Counted from the stretch's first letter, positions 1 through 9,054 are shown. The stretch is DNA of 64,000 nt from Clostridia bacterium (GCA_003246365.1 QKAN01000031.1:1-64000), one strand, 5' to 3'. Made by a program: numbers and translations. The notes: a model not told the origin generated them from the sequence alone.

Positions 1-41
1 ATAAAGATAATAGCTGTGTCCCCTTCGAAAATGGGCTGTTA

Positions 42-70
42 TTGTATCACGCTGGTTTGTTTGATATAAT
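42..70 (+). promoter_or_regulatory. Putative sigma-70-type promoter of the PPK2 gene
   Basis: TTGTAT (42-47) and a consensus TATAAT (65-70) are separated by 17 bases, about 80 bases upstream of the PPK2 start. The -35 is weak (3 of 6), the -10 perfect. Confidence 0.55.
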
Positions 71-148
71 ATTTCAATCACAACCGCATGCAAAACCCTT
101 GTGGTAAGCGATTTCATACGTAGTATCCATTGGAAAGAAGTGTGTATT

Positions 149-967
149 ATGGTGAAAGATTTCATGATTCAATCATCCGATAAAAAGATCAGCACCGCAG
201 ATTTTAAACCGGATGACACCGCAGGCATCAACAAAAAAGACGCGAAAGCCGAAACAATTAAGCTGCAGGCGCGTTTCAGCGAACTGCAAGAAAAACTATA
301 TGCTTCCAAAAAATATGCCCTTCTTATCGTTTTGCAAGGAATGGATTGCAGCGGAAAAGACGGCGCTGTAAAAAGCATTCTTGCAGAAATCAACCCGAGC
401 GGATTCAATGTCACCGCGTTCAAACAGCCATCCACGGAAGAGTTAAGCCACGACTATCTATGGCGCATCCATCAAAAAACGCCGAACATGGGCGAGATTG
501 TCGTTTTTAACCGTTCTTATTATGAAGACGTGTTGGTTACCCGTGTGCACGGGCAGGTAGACGACAAACTTGCACGCGCCAGATTTGAGGAAATCCGCAG
601 CTTTGAAAAATATTTAAGAAGCAATGGCACCATTGTCTTCAAATTCTTCCTTCATATTTCAAAGGATTTCCAAAAAACGCAGCTTCTGGAACGTCTGGAA
701 GAAAAAGACAAAAATTGGAAATTTTCCGAATCGGACCTGAAAGAGCGCGAATTTTGGGATGAATATCAGGCATGTTATTCCGATGTGTTATCGCATTGCA
801 GCACGAAGCACGCGCCATGGTATGTCGTTCCTTCTAATCACAGATGGTTTCGCGATTATTTGACGCTTAAAGTAATTGTCGACACGCTGGAAAAACTGGA
901 TTTGGAATATCCGACCATTCAGGGGAATGTGCAAGAGCTTTTAGACCACGTCGCTTCGTTGCCATAA
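149..967 (+). CDS. ppk2: Polyphosphate kinase 2 family (polyphosphate:nucleotide phosphotransferase)
   Basis: Predicted cytoplasmic PPK2 enzyme that transfers phosphate between inorganic polyphosphate and nucleoside mono- or diphosphates. The 272-residue protein has the family P-loop GMDCSGKDGAVK (about residues 64-75) and the Walker-B-like FNRSYYEDVLV (about 120-130), followed by the usual lid segment; it is full length. I start at ATG 149 because GGAAAGAAG lies 8 bases upstream; an in-frame start at 101 has no such site. It appears monocistronic with its own promoter. Whether it prefers AMP, ADP or GDP cannot be told from the motifs. The family call is firm, the nucleotide preference open. 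Confidence 0.93.
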   Translation: MVKDFMIQSSDKKISTADFKPDDTAGINKKDAKAETIKLQARFSELQEKLYASKKYALLIVLQGMDCSGKDGAVKSILAEINPSGFNVTAFKQPSTEELSHDYLWRIHQKTPNMGEIVVFNRSYYEDVLVTRVHGQVDDKLARARFEEIRSFEKYLRSNGTIVFKFFLHISKDFQKTQLLERLEEKDKNWKFSESDLKEREFWDEYQACYSDVLSHCSTKHAPWYVVPSNHRWFRDYLTLKVIVDTLEKLDLEYPTIQGNVQELLDHVASLP

Positions 968-1414
968 ATTCCGATTTCGTTGGCCTTCAGTTTGCTTACA
1001 AAACGATTTTTGCGCAGCTGAGTGGTAGCAAATTGTCCGTGCGGAAAGACGCCTGTTAGCGCCGGAAATGATTCACAAATATTCGTTTTTTGCGCAGACA
1101 TACGTTCTGAAGTTATACGGATGATAGTCGATTAAAAATTCAAAATTTCTTCATAATGTTTTGCTGTAAAATCTGCTACTATACAGTTAGAATAAAGCTT
1201 GCATGGTATACACCAATACCTACCCTGGTTTGTCCCAATCCCTAAAAAGATTAATGCCATGCAAATTAGAAAGGCGCTTAATTCCCCGATTGAGCGCCTT
1301 TCGCGCGTCTTCATGCATTTTTTCAATCTGATTTGGAAAAACTTAAAATATACAAAAACAAAATTCAAGCGCTGCTGGATGAACAACATACTGTTCGTTC
1401 GTGCAGCGCTTCTT
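968..1414. other. Intergenic region with nested inverted repeats
   Basis: This gap between convergent genes has no convincing gene. It contains TTGCATGG (1199-1206) inverted as CCATGCAA (1257-1264) around a smaller GGTAT/ATACC pair, a 13-base near-perfect inverted repeat (1270-1301, AAAGGCGCT arms) and the pucR-side hairpin at 1367-1411. No clear T-rich terminator for the PPK2 gene is visible on the plus strand. Short frames here look like chance. Confidence 0.5.
1367..1411 (-). terminator. Probable terminator of the PucR gene
   Basis: AAGCGCTGC (1367-1375) pairs with GCAGCGCTT (1403-1411), with further pairing inside the loop. On the minus strand the hairpin directly follows the PucR stop codon and is followed by a T-rich tract (GAATTTTGTTTTTG). 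Confidence 0.6.
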
Positions 1415-3034
1415 TTATGACTCCAGCATCCGCTTGATTGCGCAAGCCAGATAAAGATCGTTCGCCTCGGGCATTTTGGTAACCGGATAGCAAAGCCGCT
1501 CATTGATGCAGCGAATTCGATATTTAATGGTGTTTTTATGGAGAAACATCAGCTCTGCCGTTTTTGCGATATTGCTGTTCGCTTCCAGCAGAAACACTTC
1601 TAACGTCGTCAGTAGCTCTGTTTGCCGGTTTTCCTCGTTGGTTGTCAGCAGTTCTATGTCCTTTAGTTTGCGTTTAATTGCATCCTCACCGGAAGCGATG
1701 AGCTCGCTGCATGCTTCCGCAAACAGAATTTCATGCAACGTCAGCTGCTTTTTATGGAAAAATATCTTCTTTGCGTTTTCAATATGTTTCGAAACCGACA
1801 GATACGCCTGCCGGACGTCTGTTGTTGTCTCCATGTTATAGCAGGCAACGAGCATCGCGTCTATTTCGCTCTGCGCAAGCGTGTCCTCCAGTTCGTTCGC
1901 CAGCGCGGAACTGTTTTCGATTGCAAGTTGTTTGTCCAAAAATACAATGATTGATCCGTCATACACATCTATGATCAGCGTTCGGCAACGGTTCTTTAAG
2001 ATGCTTTTTGCTATTTCAAGAATTTGATTTTGTATGAGCTTCTCGTTGTCGCCCTCGCTCATCCTTTTGCTTGGCTGAATGATCCACATCTTGTTGATTG
2101 ACGCGACATCAATCTTAAAATAGTTCGCAAGCCGCCGCATATTCATAGGCTCATCGTTTAATATTGCCTGCACCAATTCGCTCATCACGAATTCCGAATG
2201 TTTGCTGTTCCAGATGTTAACCGACAATTTGACCAGTTCGTTGGTATGCCGCAACAAATTCGTACTGAGTGGATAATTTTCCTTTATGATAAACAAATGC
2301 ATTTGCGTCTTTTCGTTCCAGATTAGCGGCATTTGGTGCAGCCATGCATCCGTTTCATGCAGTCTGATCTGCGTCGGTTCGCTCGGCAGCGCCGAATCCA
2401 GCTGCTCAATGATCTCGTCCAGATTTAAATCGAGCGTGCGCGGCCAGGCTACGAAATTCAGCACGTTAAAGGATAAATCTGTCAGAAACAACGATATATG
2501 CAGTCGGTCGCTCACCATTCTAAGTACGGTTTCAATGTTCCTTTGTCCCCTCGGCAGATGGGAAACGCGCTCCAATATCTCGTTCGCAAAATAGATATTC
2601 GTGTTCTGGTCCTTGAAGATTGCTTCCATCACTTCGGATATCGCTTCGCTGTAGCGAAGATTCATCCGGTTTTTCGGCATGCAAATCAGCACAAAATCAA
2701 GCTCGTTTGCCAGATCGATCAGTCTTTTGTCAACGGACGGCATAAAGATTCCAACATAATAAAGAATCAAGCCGACCTCGCCGACCTGTGCCATCCGCCT
2801 GATATTTGCTAGCTGCGCTTCAACGTTGTCTTTCACGTTAATCAAGCCGGAAATTACGATTTCTCCGCCGCTGAACTCGTTGTTGTTAAACAGATCATCT
2901 TGCAGCGAGTTTACATCCGCATATTCGAGCACAGAAATTGAAGCCACAATCTTATAAAGTCCGCCGTGTCCGGCGAGTACTTCCGATTCTCTCAAGCAAG
3001 GCAGCTCCAATAAATCCTTGACCGTTACGCTCAT
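1415..3034 (-). CDS. PucR-family transcriptional regulator
   Basis: A 539-residue regulator of the PucR/CdaR type: an N-terminal PucR ligand-sensing domain (about residues 1-125, opening MSVTVKDLLELPCLRESEVL), a central region, and a C-terminal helix-turn-helix of the PucR type near residues 485-530 (motif FLEAN.NIAKTAE, then HKNTIKYRI). PucR proteins control purine, hydantoin and related nitrogen-compound catabolism. It is divergent from the permease-DUF917-hydantoinase operon with a 269-base spacer, so it most likely controls that operon and perhaps itself. A 9-bp perfect inverted repeat in the spacer is a candidate operator. Family firm; effector unknown. Confidence 0.93.
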   Translation of the reverse strand: MSVTVKDLLELPCLRESEVLAGHGGLYKIVASISVLEYADVNSLQDDLFNNNEFSGGEIVISGLINVKDNVEAQLANIRRMAQVGEVGLILYYVGIFMPSVDKRLIDLANELDFVLICMPKNRMNLRYSEAISEVMEAIFKDQNTNIYFANEILERVSHLPRGQRNIETVLRMVSDRLHISLFLTDLSFNVLNFVAWPRTLDLNLDEIIEQLDSALPSEPTQIRLHETDAWLHQMPLIWNEKTQMHLFIIKENYPLSTNLLRHTNELVKLSVNIWNSKHSEFVMSELVQAILNDEPMNMRRLANYFKIDVASINKMWIIQPSKRMSEGDNEKLIQNQILEIAKSILKNRCRTLIIDVYDGSIIVFLDKQLAIENSSALANELEDTLAQSEIDAMLVACYNMETTTDVRQAYLSVSKHIENAKKIFFHKKQLTLHEILFAEACSELIASGEDAIKRKLKDIELLTTNEENRQTELLTTLEVFLLEANSNIAKTAELMFLHKNTIKYRIRCINERLCYPVTKMPEANDLYLACAIKRMLES

Positions 3035-3182
3035 ATGTTACCTCATTTATAACTCGTCTTTGCCATATGCTTCACTTCGAAAACACGAAATCAGCAGGCT
3101 TTGCCGCTTAAACATTCTGAATTTTCTTCATTTGTCACAGCCTTGGTTGATTATAGCACAGTTCGTTCTGTTTTTAGGAAAG

Positions 3183-3204
3183 CTTTTGTCCAAAAGGACA
3201 AAAG
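3183..3204. promoter_or_regulatory. Perfect inverted repeat in pucR/permease spacer (candidate operator)
   Basis: CTTTTGTCC (3183-3191) and GGACAAAAG (3196-3204) flank AAAA. It lies between divergent genes and upstream of an AT-rich TATATA/TATTATA stretch (about 3250-3267) that probably holds the permease -10. No T-run follows on either strand, so an operator is more likely than a terminator. Confidence 0.5.
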
Positions 3205-3303
3205 CAAGCGAAAATAATTTACCTTATGACCGATTACAACCTTGCCAAAAATATTATATATATTATACCAAAATAAAAAAGTTGCACGAAATGGGAGGTA
3301 ATT

Positions 3304-4602
3304 ATGTCTGATAAGGGAACAAGTACTTTTTCAGGATTTGAAATCAAGCCTGAACAGAGGCAAGGTTGGGTGAGCCTTGCTATGATCTGGATCGGCGCGA
3401 TGATCTGCGTGCCGTGCCTCATGGTTGGCGCATATCTTGGCATGGGATTCAAGCTTAGCGGCGTAATCACCTGCATCCTGATCGGTTACGGTATCGTCTG
3501 TACATACATGTGCTTCATGGGCATGCAGAGCTGCGATACAGGTCTGCCGACCGTATCCATGGCTTCCGGCCCGCTCGGCACAAAGGGCGCACAGTATATC
3601 ATCAGCGCGCTTCTTGCCATCGCATGCGTCGGTTGGTTCGGCGTTCAGTCCGCCGTTTGCGGCGCGTCGTTTTCAGCGATGATCGCTTCCATGACCGGTT
3701 TCGTTATTCCTGCGTGGGTTTCGAGTCTTGTCTGGGGCGCGCTCATGCTCCTGACAGCCATGTACGGCTATAAAGCGCTGAAATACTTAAACTTCATCGC
3801 TGTTCCCGCGTTGATTGCGGTTCTCATCTACGGATTGTATGCCGCTATCGCAAAGAACGACGGCATCGCGGCGGTTGCCGCCTATACCCCGTCCGTTCCG
3901 ATGACGCTTGTACAGGGTGTAAGCCTTGCGGTTGCAACCTTCGCGCTCGGCGGCGTTATCAGCGGCGACTATTCCAGATATGCTAAAAATCGCGGAGACG
4001 TGGTCAAATCCAGCGTCCTCGGCGTTGTTCCCGCCGGTCTTGCCATGATGGTGATCGGCGCCGTTTTGACCATTGTCACCGGACAGTATGACATCAGCGC
4101 CGTTCTGGCGGCTGTCGGCGTTCCGGCGTTCGGCCTCATCGCGCTCGTTCTGGCAACATGGACCACAAACGTCACCAACGCTTACAGCGGCGGTCTGGCA
4201 TTCTCCAGCCTGCTCGGCGTTGGCGCAAAGAAATTCAAACTGACAACCGGAATTGCAGGCGCAGCCGGAACCATCCTTGCGGCAGTCGGCATCATGAACC
4301 AGTTCCAGGGATTCCTGAGCATCCTGACCGCGTTCATTCCGCCGGTAGCGGGTGTCATCATTGCCGATTACTGGATCATCGGCAAAGGCAAAAAAGAGAA
4401 CTTCAAGATCACGGAAGGATTCAACTGGGTCGGCATCAGCGCATTTGCGATTGGCGCAGTGGTTGCTTACTGCACCGCCAACGTACCCGCTCTGGTCTTC
4501 TTTGTGGGTCCGATCAACGGCATCGTCGTTTCCATGGTTGTTTACACCGCAATCAAGCTGATCGCTCGTTCCTCGAAAGCGGCTCCGGCGGTTGCCGAGT
4601 AA
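3304..4602 (+). CDS. NCS1-family permease (CodB-like purine/cytosine/hydantoin transporter)
   Basis: A 432-residue polytopic membrane protein with about 12 hydrophobic segments, of the nucleobase-cation-symport-1 family and closest in character to cytosine permease CodB (opening with a polar stretch then GWVSLAMIWIGAMI, and a conserved GDYSRYAKN motif near residues 220-228). It would import a cyclic nitrogen compound (cytosine, hydantoin or allantoin type) with a cation. GGGAGGT lies just upstream of ATG 3304. It is the first gene of the operon with the DUF917 and hydantoinase-like genes, which argues for a cyclic amide other than cytosine, since no cytosine deaminase is nearby. Confidence 0.92.
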   Translation: MSDKGTSTFSGFEIKPEQRQGWVSLAMIWIGAMICVPCLMVGAYLGMGFKLSGVITCILIGYGIVCTYMCFMGMQSCDTGLPTVSMASGPLGTKGAQYIISALLAIACVGWFGVQSAVCGASFSAMIASMTGFVIPAWVSSLVWGALMLLTAMYGYKALKYLNFIAVPALIAVLIYGLYAAIAKNDGIAAVAAYTPSVPMTLVQGVSLAVATFALGGVISGDYSRYAKNRGDVVKSSVLGVVPAGLAMMVIGAVLTIVTGQYDISAVLAAVGVPAFGLIALVLATWTTNVTNAYSGGLAFSSLLGVGAKKFKLTTGIAGAAGTILAAVGIMNQFQGFLSILTAFIPPVAGVIIADYWIIGKGKKENFKITEGFNWVGISAFAIGAVVAYCTANVPALVFFVGPINGIVVSMVVYTAIKLIARSSKAAPAVAE

Positions 4603-4625
4603 AGAAAGAAACAAACTTCTTTCAG

Positions 4626-4645
4626 GGGGACGGTACGCCGTCCCC
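4626..4645 (+). terminator. Intercistronic hairpin after the permease gene
   Basis: GGGGACGG (4626-4633), loop TACG, CCGTCCCC (4638-4645), followed by TATTTATC. It may partly terminate or protect the permease message; the next gene follows 66 bases later on the same strand. Confidence 0.5.
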
Positions 4646-4711
4646 TATTTATCGGTCAAAGCATACCTCGTATGCAAAGCAAAACTTCATCCCTAAAAGG
4701 AGAGCTGAAAA

Positions 4712-5815
4712 GTGAGAAAAATTGGATTAAAAGAAATAGAAGACATCGCGCTGGGCGCGGCGCTGCTGGGCGCAGGCGGCGGCGGTGATCCGTATGTCGG
4801 CAAGCTCGTTGCCATCGGCGCGGTCAAGGAATGCGGCGAAGTTACGATGCTGAGCGTCGACGAAGTACCCGACGACGCACTCGTCGTGCCGATCGCCATG
4901 ATGGGCGCGCCGACGATTCTCAGCGAAAAAGCCGTTGGCGGAAACGAATACAAAACGCTGTTTGAAATGGTAACCCGTTTTTATAACAGAGAGATTTTTG
5001 CCTTTATGCCGATCGAAGCCGGCGGCGTAAACAGCATGCTTCCGATTGCCGCGGCTGCAAGGCTGAATCTGCCGTTGATCGACGCGGACGGCATGGGTCG
5101 CGCATTTCCGGAGCTTCAGATGGTCACCTTTACCATCGGCGGCGTAAGAGCCACCCCGATGGCGCTGGTCGACGAAAAAGGAAACAGCGTTATCTTCGAC
5201 ACCATCACAAATAAATGGACAGAAGAGCTCGCGCGTTCGGTGACCATGAGCTGCGGCGGCTCGGTTTCCGTTTCGCTGTATTGCATCGACGGCGCAACGC
5301 TCAAAAAATACGCGGTTCGGGATATCGTAACCAGAAGCGAAAAGCTCGGCGCGGCAATTCGAACCGTGAAACAGACAACCGGAAAAACACCCGAAGAGAG
5401 TTTCTTCGAGTTCACAGAAGGCTACAAGCTGTTTAAAGGAAAAATCGTCGACGTGTTGCGGGAAACACGCGGCGCGTTTAACTTCGGCAAAGTTGTTTTA
5501 GACGGCATCGGTGAGTTCAAAGGGCAGTCTGCGGATGTAGAATTTCAAAACGAAAATCTCGTGGCGCGCGTCAACGAAAAAATTCTAGCGACAACGCCGG
5601 ATTTGATCTGCATCGTTGATACCGAAACGTTCACCCCCGTCACAACGGATGCGCTGAAATACGGCAAGCGCGTTATGGTTGTCGGACTCAAATGCTTTGA
5701 TATGTGGCGAACGGAAAAAGGGCTGGAGCTCGTCGGCCCGCGCTATTTTGGTTGCGAAACGGATTATATTGCCATTGAGGAACGCTGCAAGCAAGGAGAA
5801 GAGAAACATGTATAA
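4712..5815 (+). CDS. DUF917 family protein (S-methyl-thiohydantoin-desulfurase-like)
   Basis: A 367-residue protein of the DUF917 family, recognisable by the Gly-rich opening ALGAALLGAGGGGDPYVGK and by the motifs EAGGVNSMLPI and DADGMGRAFPELQM. Some DUF917 members are linked to (thio)hydantoin desulfuration and others sit beside hydantoinase genes; most are uncharacterised. The start is GTG 4712, supported by AAAGGAGAG about 8 bases upstream. Its last 8 bases overlap the start of the hydantoinase-like gene, so the two are probably translationally coupled and act on the same compound. No signal peptide or membrane segment. Family call strong; reaction inferred only. Confidence 0.85.
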   Translation: MRKIGLKEIEDIALGAALLGAGGGGDPYVGKLVAIGAVKECGEVTMLSVDEVPDDALVVPIAMMGAPTILSEKAVGGNEYKTLFEMVTRFYNREIFAFMPIEAGGVNSMLPIAAAARLNLPLIDADGMGRAFPELQMVTFTIGGVRATPMALVDEKGNSVIFDTITNKWTEELARSVTMSCGGSVSVSLYCIDGATLKKYAVRDIVTRSEKLGAAIRTVKQTTGKTPEESFFEFTEGYKLFKGKIVDVLRETRGAFNFGKVVLDGIGEFKGQSADVEFQNENLVARVNEKILATTPDLICIVDTETFTPVTTDALKYGKRVMVVGLKCFDMWRTEKGLELVGPRYFGCETDYIAIEERCKQGEEKHV

Positions 5816-7355
5816 ATTGGGAATTGACGTAGGCGGCACGAATACGGACGCCGTTCTCATTGACGAACAGCTTAATGTCATCGCCGAGCTAAAGCAGCCG
5901 ACCAGCGAGGATATATACAGCGGCATTATCAGCGCAATTCGGAAAATTCTCGAGCAATCCGGCGTGAGTCCGAAGGAAATCAAACAGGCAATGCTCGGAA
6001 CGACGCAGTGCACAAACGCGATTGTTGAACGCAAAAAACTCGCGAAAATCGGTATTCTCCGTTTGGGTGCGCCGGCAACGGTTGGAATTCACCCAATGGT
6101 TGACTGGAGCGCGGATCTGAACTTTATCGCCGAGAAAACAGAGATCATCGGTGGCGGTTTCGAATATGACGGCAAAGCGATTGCGCCGTTTGACCGACAG
6201 GCCGCCACAGAGTTTTTCACCGCATTAAAAGGCAAGGTAAATGCCGTTGCCATCAGCTGCAGTTTTTCCACCGTTCGCAGCGATCAGGAAACCGAAGCAG
6301 CCGCGCTCTGCAAGGAAATTATGGGGCCGGATGTGCATGTATCCGTTTCCAATGAAATCGGCTCTATGGGATTGATCGAGCGCGAAAACGCGACCATTCT
6401 GAACGCCGCGCTGCACGTAGTTGCGGAAAGCTTTACCAACGGATTTGCGCGTAGCTTACAGGAGATGGGTATCACGGAAGCGGACGTCTATCTATCCCAG
6501 AACGACGGAACGCTCATGACCATGGAATACGCCAGAAAGTACCCGATTCTGACAATCGCTTGCGGGCCGACAAACTCCATCCGCGGCGCAAGCTATCTGA
6601 GCGAAATGAAAAACGCCATCGTCATCGACGTCGGCGGAACAACGACCGATCTCGGCGTCATTACAAACGGATTCCCGCGCGAAAGCTCCGTTGCCGTCAC
6701 CATCGGCGGTGTCCGCACAAATTTCCGTATGCCGGACGTGATCTCCATTGGTCTCGGCGGCGGTTCCATTGTTCGCGAAAAAGACGGCGTCATTACGGTT
6801 GGCCCCGATTCCGTCGGCTTCGAAATTACGAAAAAGGCACTGTGCTTTGGCGGAGACGTCATGACCGCGACCGACATCGCCGTAAAACTCGGCATGGCGG
6901 ATATCGGAGACAAATCGCTCGTTGCCGGAATCTCCGATGAAACGGCACAAAAAGCGCTGCAAGTCATTCGCGAGCTGGTGGAAAACAGCATCGACGCGAT
7001 GAAAATTTCGTCCGACGATGTGGACGTCATTCTCGTCGGCGGCGGTTCGGTTATTCTGCCGGAAACGCTCAAGGGCGCGAAAACCGTTCATATGCCGGAG
7101 CATTTCGGCACAGCGAATGCCATTGGTTCGGCCATCTCAAAGGTCTCCGGAACGTATGAGCAGCTGATCAATTATGACGAAATCCCGCGCGAGCAGGCGC
7201 TTGAGCAGGCAAAAAAAGACGCGATCGAATTGGCCGTCACGTCCGGCGCGCGCCGCGATACCGTCGAGATTATCGACATCGAAGACGTGCCGCTTGCCTA
7301 CTATCCCGGCAATACAAGCCGCGTCAAGGTAAAGGCCGCAGGCGATCTAAACTAA
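5808..7355 (+). CDS. Hydantoinase/oxoprolinase family protein (HyuA-like, short form)
   Basis: A 515-residue protein with the ASKHA-type ATPase fold of the hydantoinase A/oxoprolinase family: phosphate motif GIDVGGTNTDAVL at residues 5-17, second motif VIDVGGTTTDLGV in the middle, and a Gly-rich GLGGGSIV segment. ATP-dependent relatives open hydantoin or 5-oxoproline rings. ATG 5808 is preferred to an upstream in-frame start because AAGGAGAAG lies just before it and the family begins here. It is shorter than two-subunit N-methylhydantoinase A proteins (about 690 residues, from memory) and no HyuB partner is in the window; DUF917 takes the neighbouring place. Confidence 0.9.
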   Translation: MYKLGIDVGGTNTDAVLIDEQLNVIAELKQPTSEDIYSGIISAIRKILEQSGVSPKEIKQAMLGTTQCTNAIVERKKLAKIGILRLGAPATVGIHPMVDWSADLNFIAEKTEIIGGGFEYDGKAIAPFDRQAATEFFTALKGKVNAVAISCSFSTVRSDQETEAAALCKEIMGPDVHVSVSNEIGSMGLIERENATILNAALHVVAESFTNGFARSLQEMGITEADVYLSQNDGTLMTMEYARKYPILTIACGPTNSIRGASYLSEMKNAIVIDVGGTTTDLGVITNGFPRESSVAVTIGGVRTNFRMPDVISIGLGGGSIVREKDGVITVGPDSVGFEITKKALCFGGDVMTATDIAVKLGMADIGDKSLVAGISDETAQKALQVIRELVENSIDAMKISSDDVDVILVGGGSVILPETLKGAKTVHMPEHFGTANAIGSAISKVSGTYEQLINYDEIPREQALEQAKKDAIELAVTSGARRDTVEIIDIEDVPLAYYPGNTSRVKVKAAGDLN

Positions 7356-7380
7356 TCTCCTGGCTGTAAAACAAACCATT

Positions 7381-7451
7381 GCGTATCCTGAATCTCATCC
7401 CCTTTGATTCAAGCGATCAGGGTTTTCAGATTCAGGATACGCTTTTCTTTT
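7381..7451 (+). terminator. Strong terminator of the hydantoinase operon
   Basis: Perfect 15-bp arms GCGTATCCTGAATCT (7381-7395) and AGATTCAGGATACGC (7428-7442), followed by TTTTCTTTTT. The 32-base loop is unusually long. Confidence 0.88.
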
Positions 7452-7541
7452 TCCTATTCTTATCGTTCAACGCCCTTTCCCCAATACTGCAAAGCTATAT
7501 TTACAATTCAGGCATATCAAATCTGCCTTGTTCTGAAATTC

Positions 7542-7550
7542 TGCTATAAT
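7542..7550 (+). promoter_or_regulatory. Extended -10 promoter of the metallophosphoesterase gene
   Basis: TGC directly precedes TATAAT (7545-7550), an extended -10 element 36 bases before the start codon. No good -35 hexamer is present. Confidence 0.5.
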
Positions 7551-7586
7551 ACCTGTAAACACGAATAAAACTGTAAGGAGGCTCCC

Positions 7587-8708
7587 TTGCACGATAAACG
7601 ATTCCGATTGATCGCGGTCTTTATCCTGTTTGCCGTTTGTTTATCCATCGGGTACTGGCTCTATCTCTGGTCGGCAGACGTGTTTCTTTATTGGGGTGTA
7701 CCCTCAGCAACCGCCCGTTGGTTGGCTGTTCTGGTTTCTTGTGTCTCGCTGAGCACCATATTGATCCGCCCAATCCCTATAAAAGTACATACGATTGCAA
7801 TGATCAATCTTGTCGCTTTCAGTTTATTGTATACGGTTTTGTTTCTTCTTCTGAAGCAGATCTGGCCGATGGTAACGCATTACGGCTGGTTTTGGCAGGG
7901 CGGAATCGCCGCAATTGCGAGCTGTGCCGCTATGCTCGTTTATGGCTATCTGCACGGTAAAAAATTAAGGCTTACACGGTATATAATAAAGACCGATTTA
8001 CCGGTACAAGGCGGCGCGTTGCGCATCGGTCTGATTTCCGATGTGCATATGGGCCTAACATACAACGCAGAACGGCTAGAACAACAGTTGCATCGTCTCC
8101 AATTGGAACAACCGGATTTATTGATCATTGCGGGCGATCTTGTGGACGACAGAACGACGCCCGAACAAATGCGCGAAGCTTGCTCCATCGTTGGAAACAT
8201 CACAACCACTTATGGAACATTTTTTATGTACGGCAATCACGATCTGGCAAATCATGGTCCGAAACCGCCTTACGCCAAGCAAGAACTGGATGCGGCATTG
8301 TCCGGACAGAACATCCACATTTTAGACGATCAGGTCTTCGAAGTTGCCGGGTTGACGTTGGTCGGCCGTCATGACGCAGGATTTGCGCGGCACGCAGACC
8401 GCGCTTCGTTGACCGACCTTTTGCAGTCGGTTGACAAATATAAGCCCATCATTCTGATCGATCATCAACCACGCGAAATGAAAGAAGCGGCACAAACGGG
8501 TGTTACCCTGCAGGTCGGCGGGCACACACATGCCGGTCAGGTATGGCCCATGAGCTGGTTTGCCCAACTCTTTTCTTTTGCGTACGGGCATCGTTGCATC
8601 GGCGGTATGCATGCAATTATCTCCTCCGGCATGGGCAACCGCGGTTCTGTACTTCGCAGCGGGTGCACGGCGGAAATGGTGCTGATCCGTTTGGAAAACG
8701 CAATCTGA
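7587..8708 (+). CDS. Membrane-anchored metallophosphoesterase
   Basis: A 373-residue calcineurin-like phosphoesterase. Residues 1-125 hold about four hydrophobic segments; the catalytic domain follows with all metal motifs: SDVHMG (D152, H154), IAGDLVDD (about 182-188), GNHD (216-219) and GGHTHAGQ near residue 310. The active site should face the cytoplasm or membrane surface; some relatives of this layout act on phospholipids or UDP-diacylglucosamine, but the substrate here is unknown. The start is TTG 7587 with AAGGAGG 5 bases upstream. It appears monocistronic, between the operon terminator and a small membrane protein gene. Confidence 0.9.
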   Translation: MHDKRFRLIAVFILFAVCLSIGYWLYLWSADVFLYWGVPSATARWLAVLVSCVSLSTILIRPIPIKVHTIAMINLVAFSLLYTVLFLLLKQIWPMVTHYGWFWQGGIAAIASCAAMLVYGYLHGKKLRLTRYIIKTDLPVQGGALRIGLISDVHMGLTYNAERLEQQLHRLQLEQPDLLIIAGDLVDDRTTPEQMREACSIVGNITTTYGTFFMYGNHDLANHGPKPPYAKQELDAALSGQNIHILDDQVFEVAGLTLVGRHDAGFARHADRASLTDLLQSVDKYKPIILIDHQPREMKEAAQTGVTLQVGGHTHAGQVWPMSWFAQLFSFAYGHRCIGGMHAIISSGMGNRGSVLRSGCTAEMVLIRLENAI

Positions 8709-8837
8709 TCTTCTGATATCATATGCGCTGCATACGAAATGAAATTCGACTTACAGGTGTCATATTGATCGAATGTAAAATGTTGATCAGATTAGCTTTT
8801 TCTTGTAAAAATAGCCATATAGCAGTTCACGCTTTGA

Positions 8838-8843
8838 TATAAT
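8838..8843 (+). promoter_or_regulatory. -10 element upstream of small membrane protein gene
   Basis: Consensus TATAAT 34 bases before ATG 8872. It overlaps the in-frame ATG at 8842, which would therefore lie outside the transcript. No convincing -35. Confidence 0.45.
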
Positions 8844-8871
8844 GAGTGAAACAAACTTTAGGAGAATGAAT

Positions 8872-9054
8872 ATGCGGCATTTCTTGAGCTCCATCTGGTT
8901 TATTCACGGTCTGGTGTTGCTGGGATTATTTGCGATATTGGGCGTCATCGTCACCGGAAACCTATATATCTTGCTTGGCGTAGCGGCTTCTTTCTCCGGC
9001 GCAATCTGCGGTGCGTTTATCCGCGTTATCGATGCCATCAAGAGTAAATCTTGA
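8872..9054 (+). CDS. Small two-helix membrane protein, unknown function
   Basis: A 60-residue protein not recognised as a named family. It has two hydrophobic segments (about residues 5-26 and 30-50) and a basic tail (IKSKS), typical of small inner-membrane proteins. ATG 8872 is chosen because AGGAG (8860-8864) is 7 bases upstream; ATGs at 8842 and 8866 are in frame but badly placed relative to this site and the -10. It is followed by a strong hairpin terminator and so is probably a single-gene unit. Confidence 0.6.
   Translation: MRHFLSSIWFIHGLVLLGLFAILGVIVTGNLYILLGVAASFSGAICGAFIRVIDAIKSKS

Noticed and set aside
1132-1503. Short minus-strand frame of 123 codons near the pucR 3' end
   Set aside because: It overlaps the pucR gene in another frame and the hairpin region, with no ribosome site or recognisable motif.
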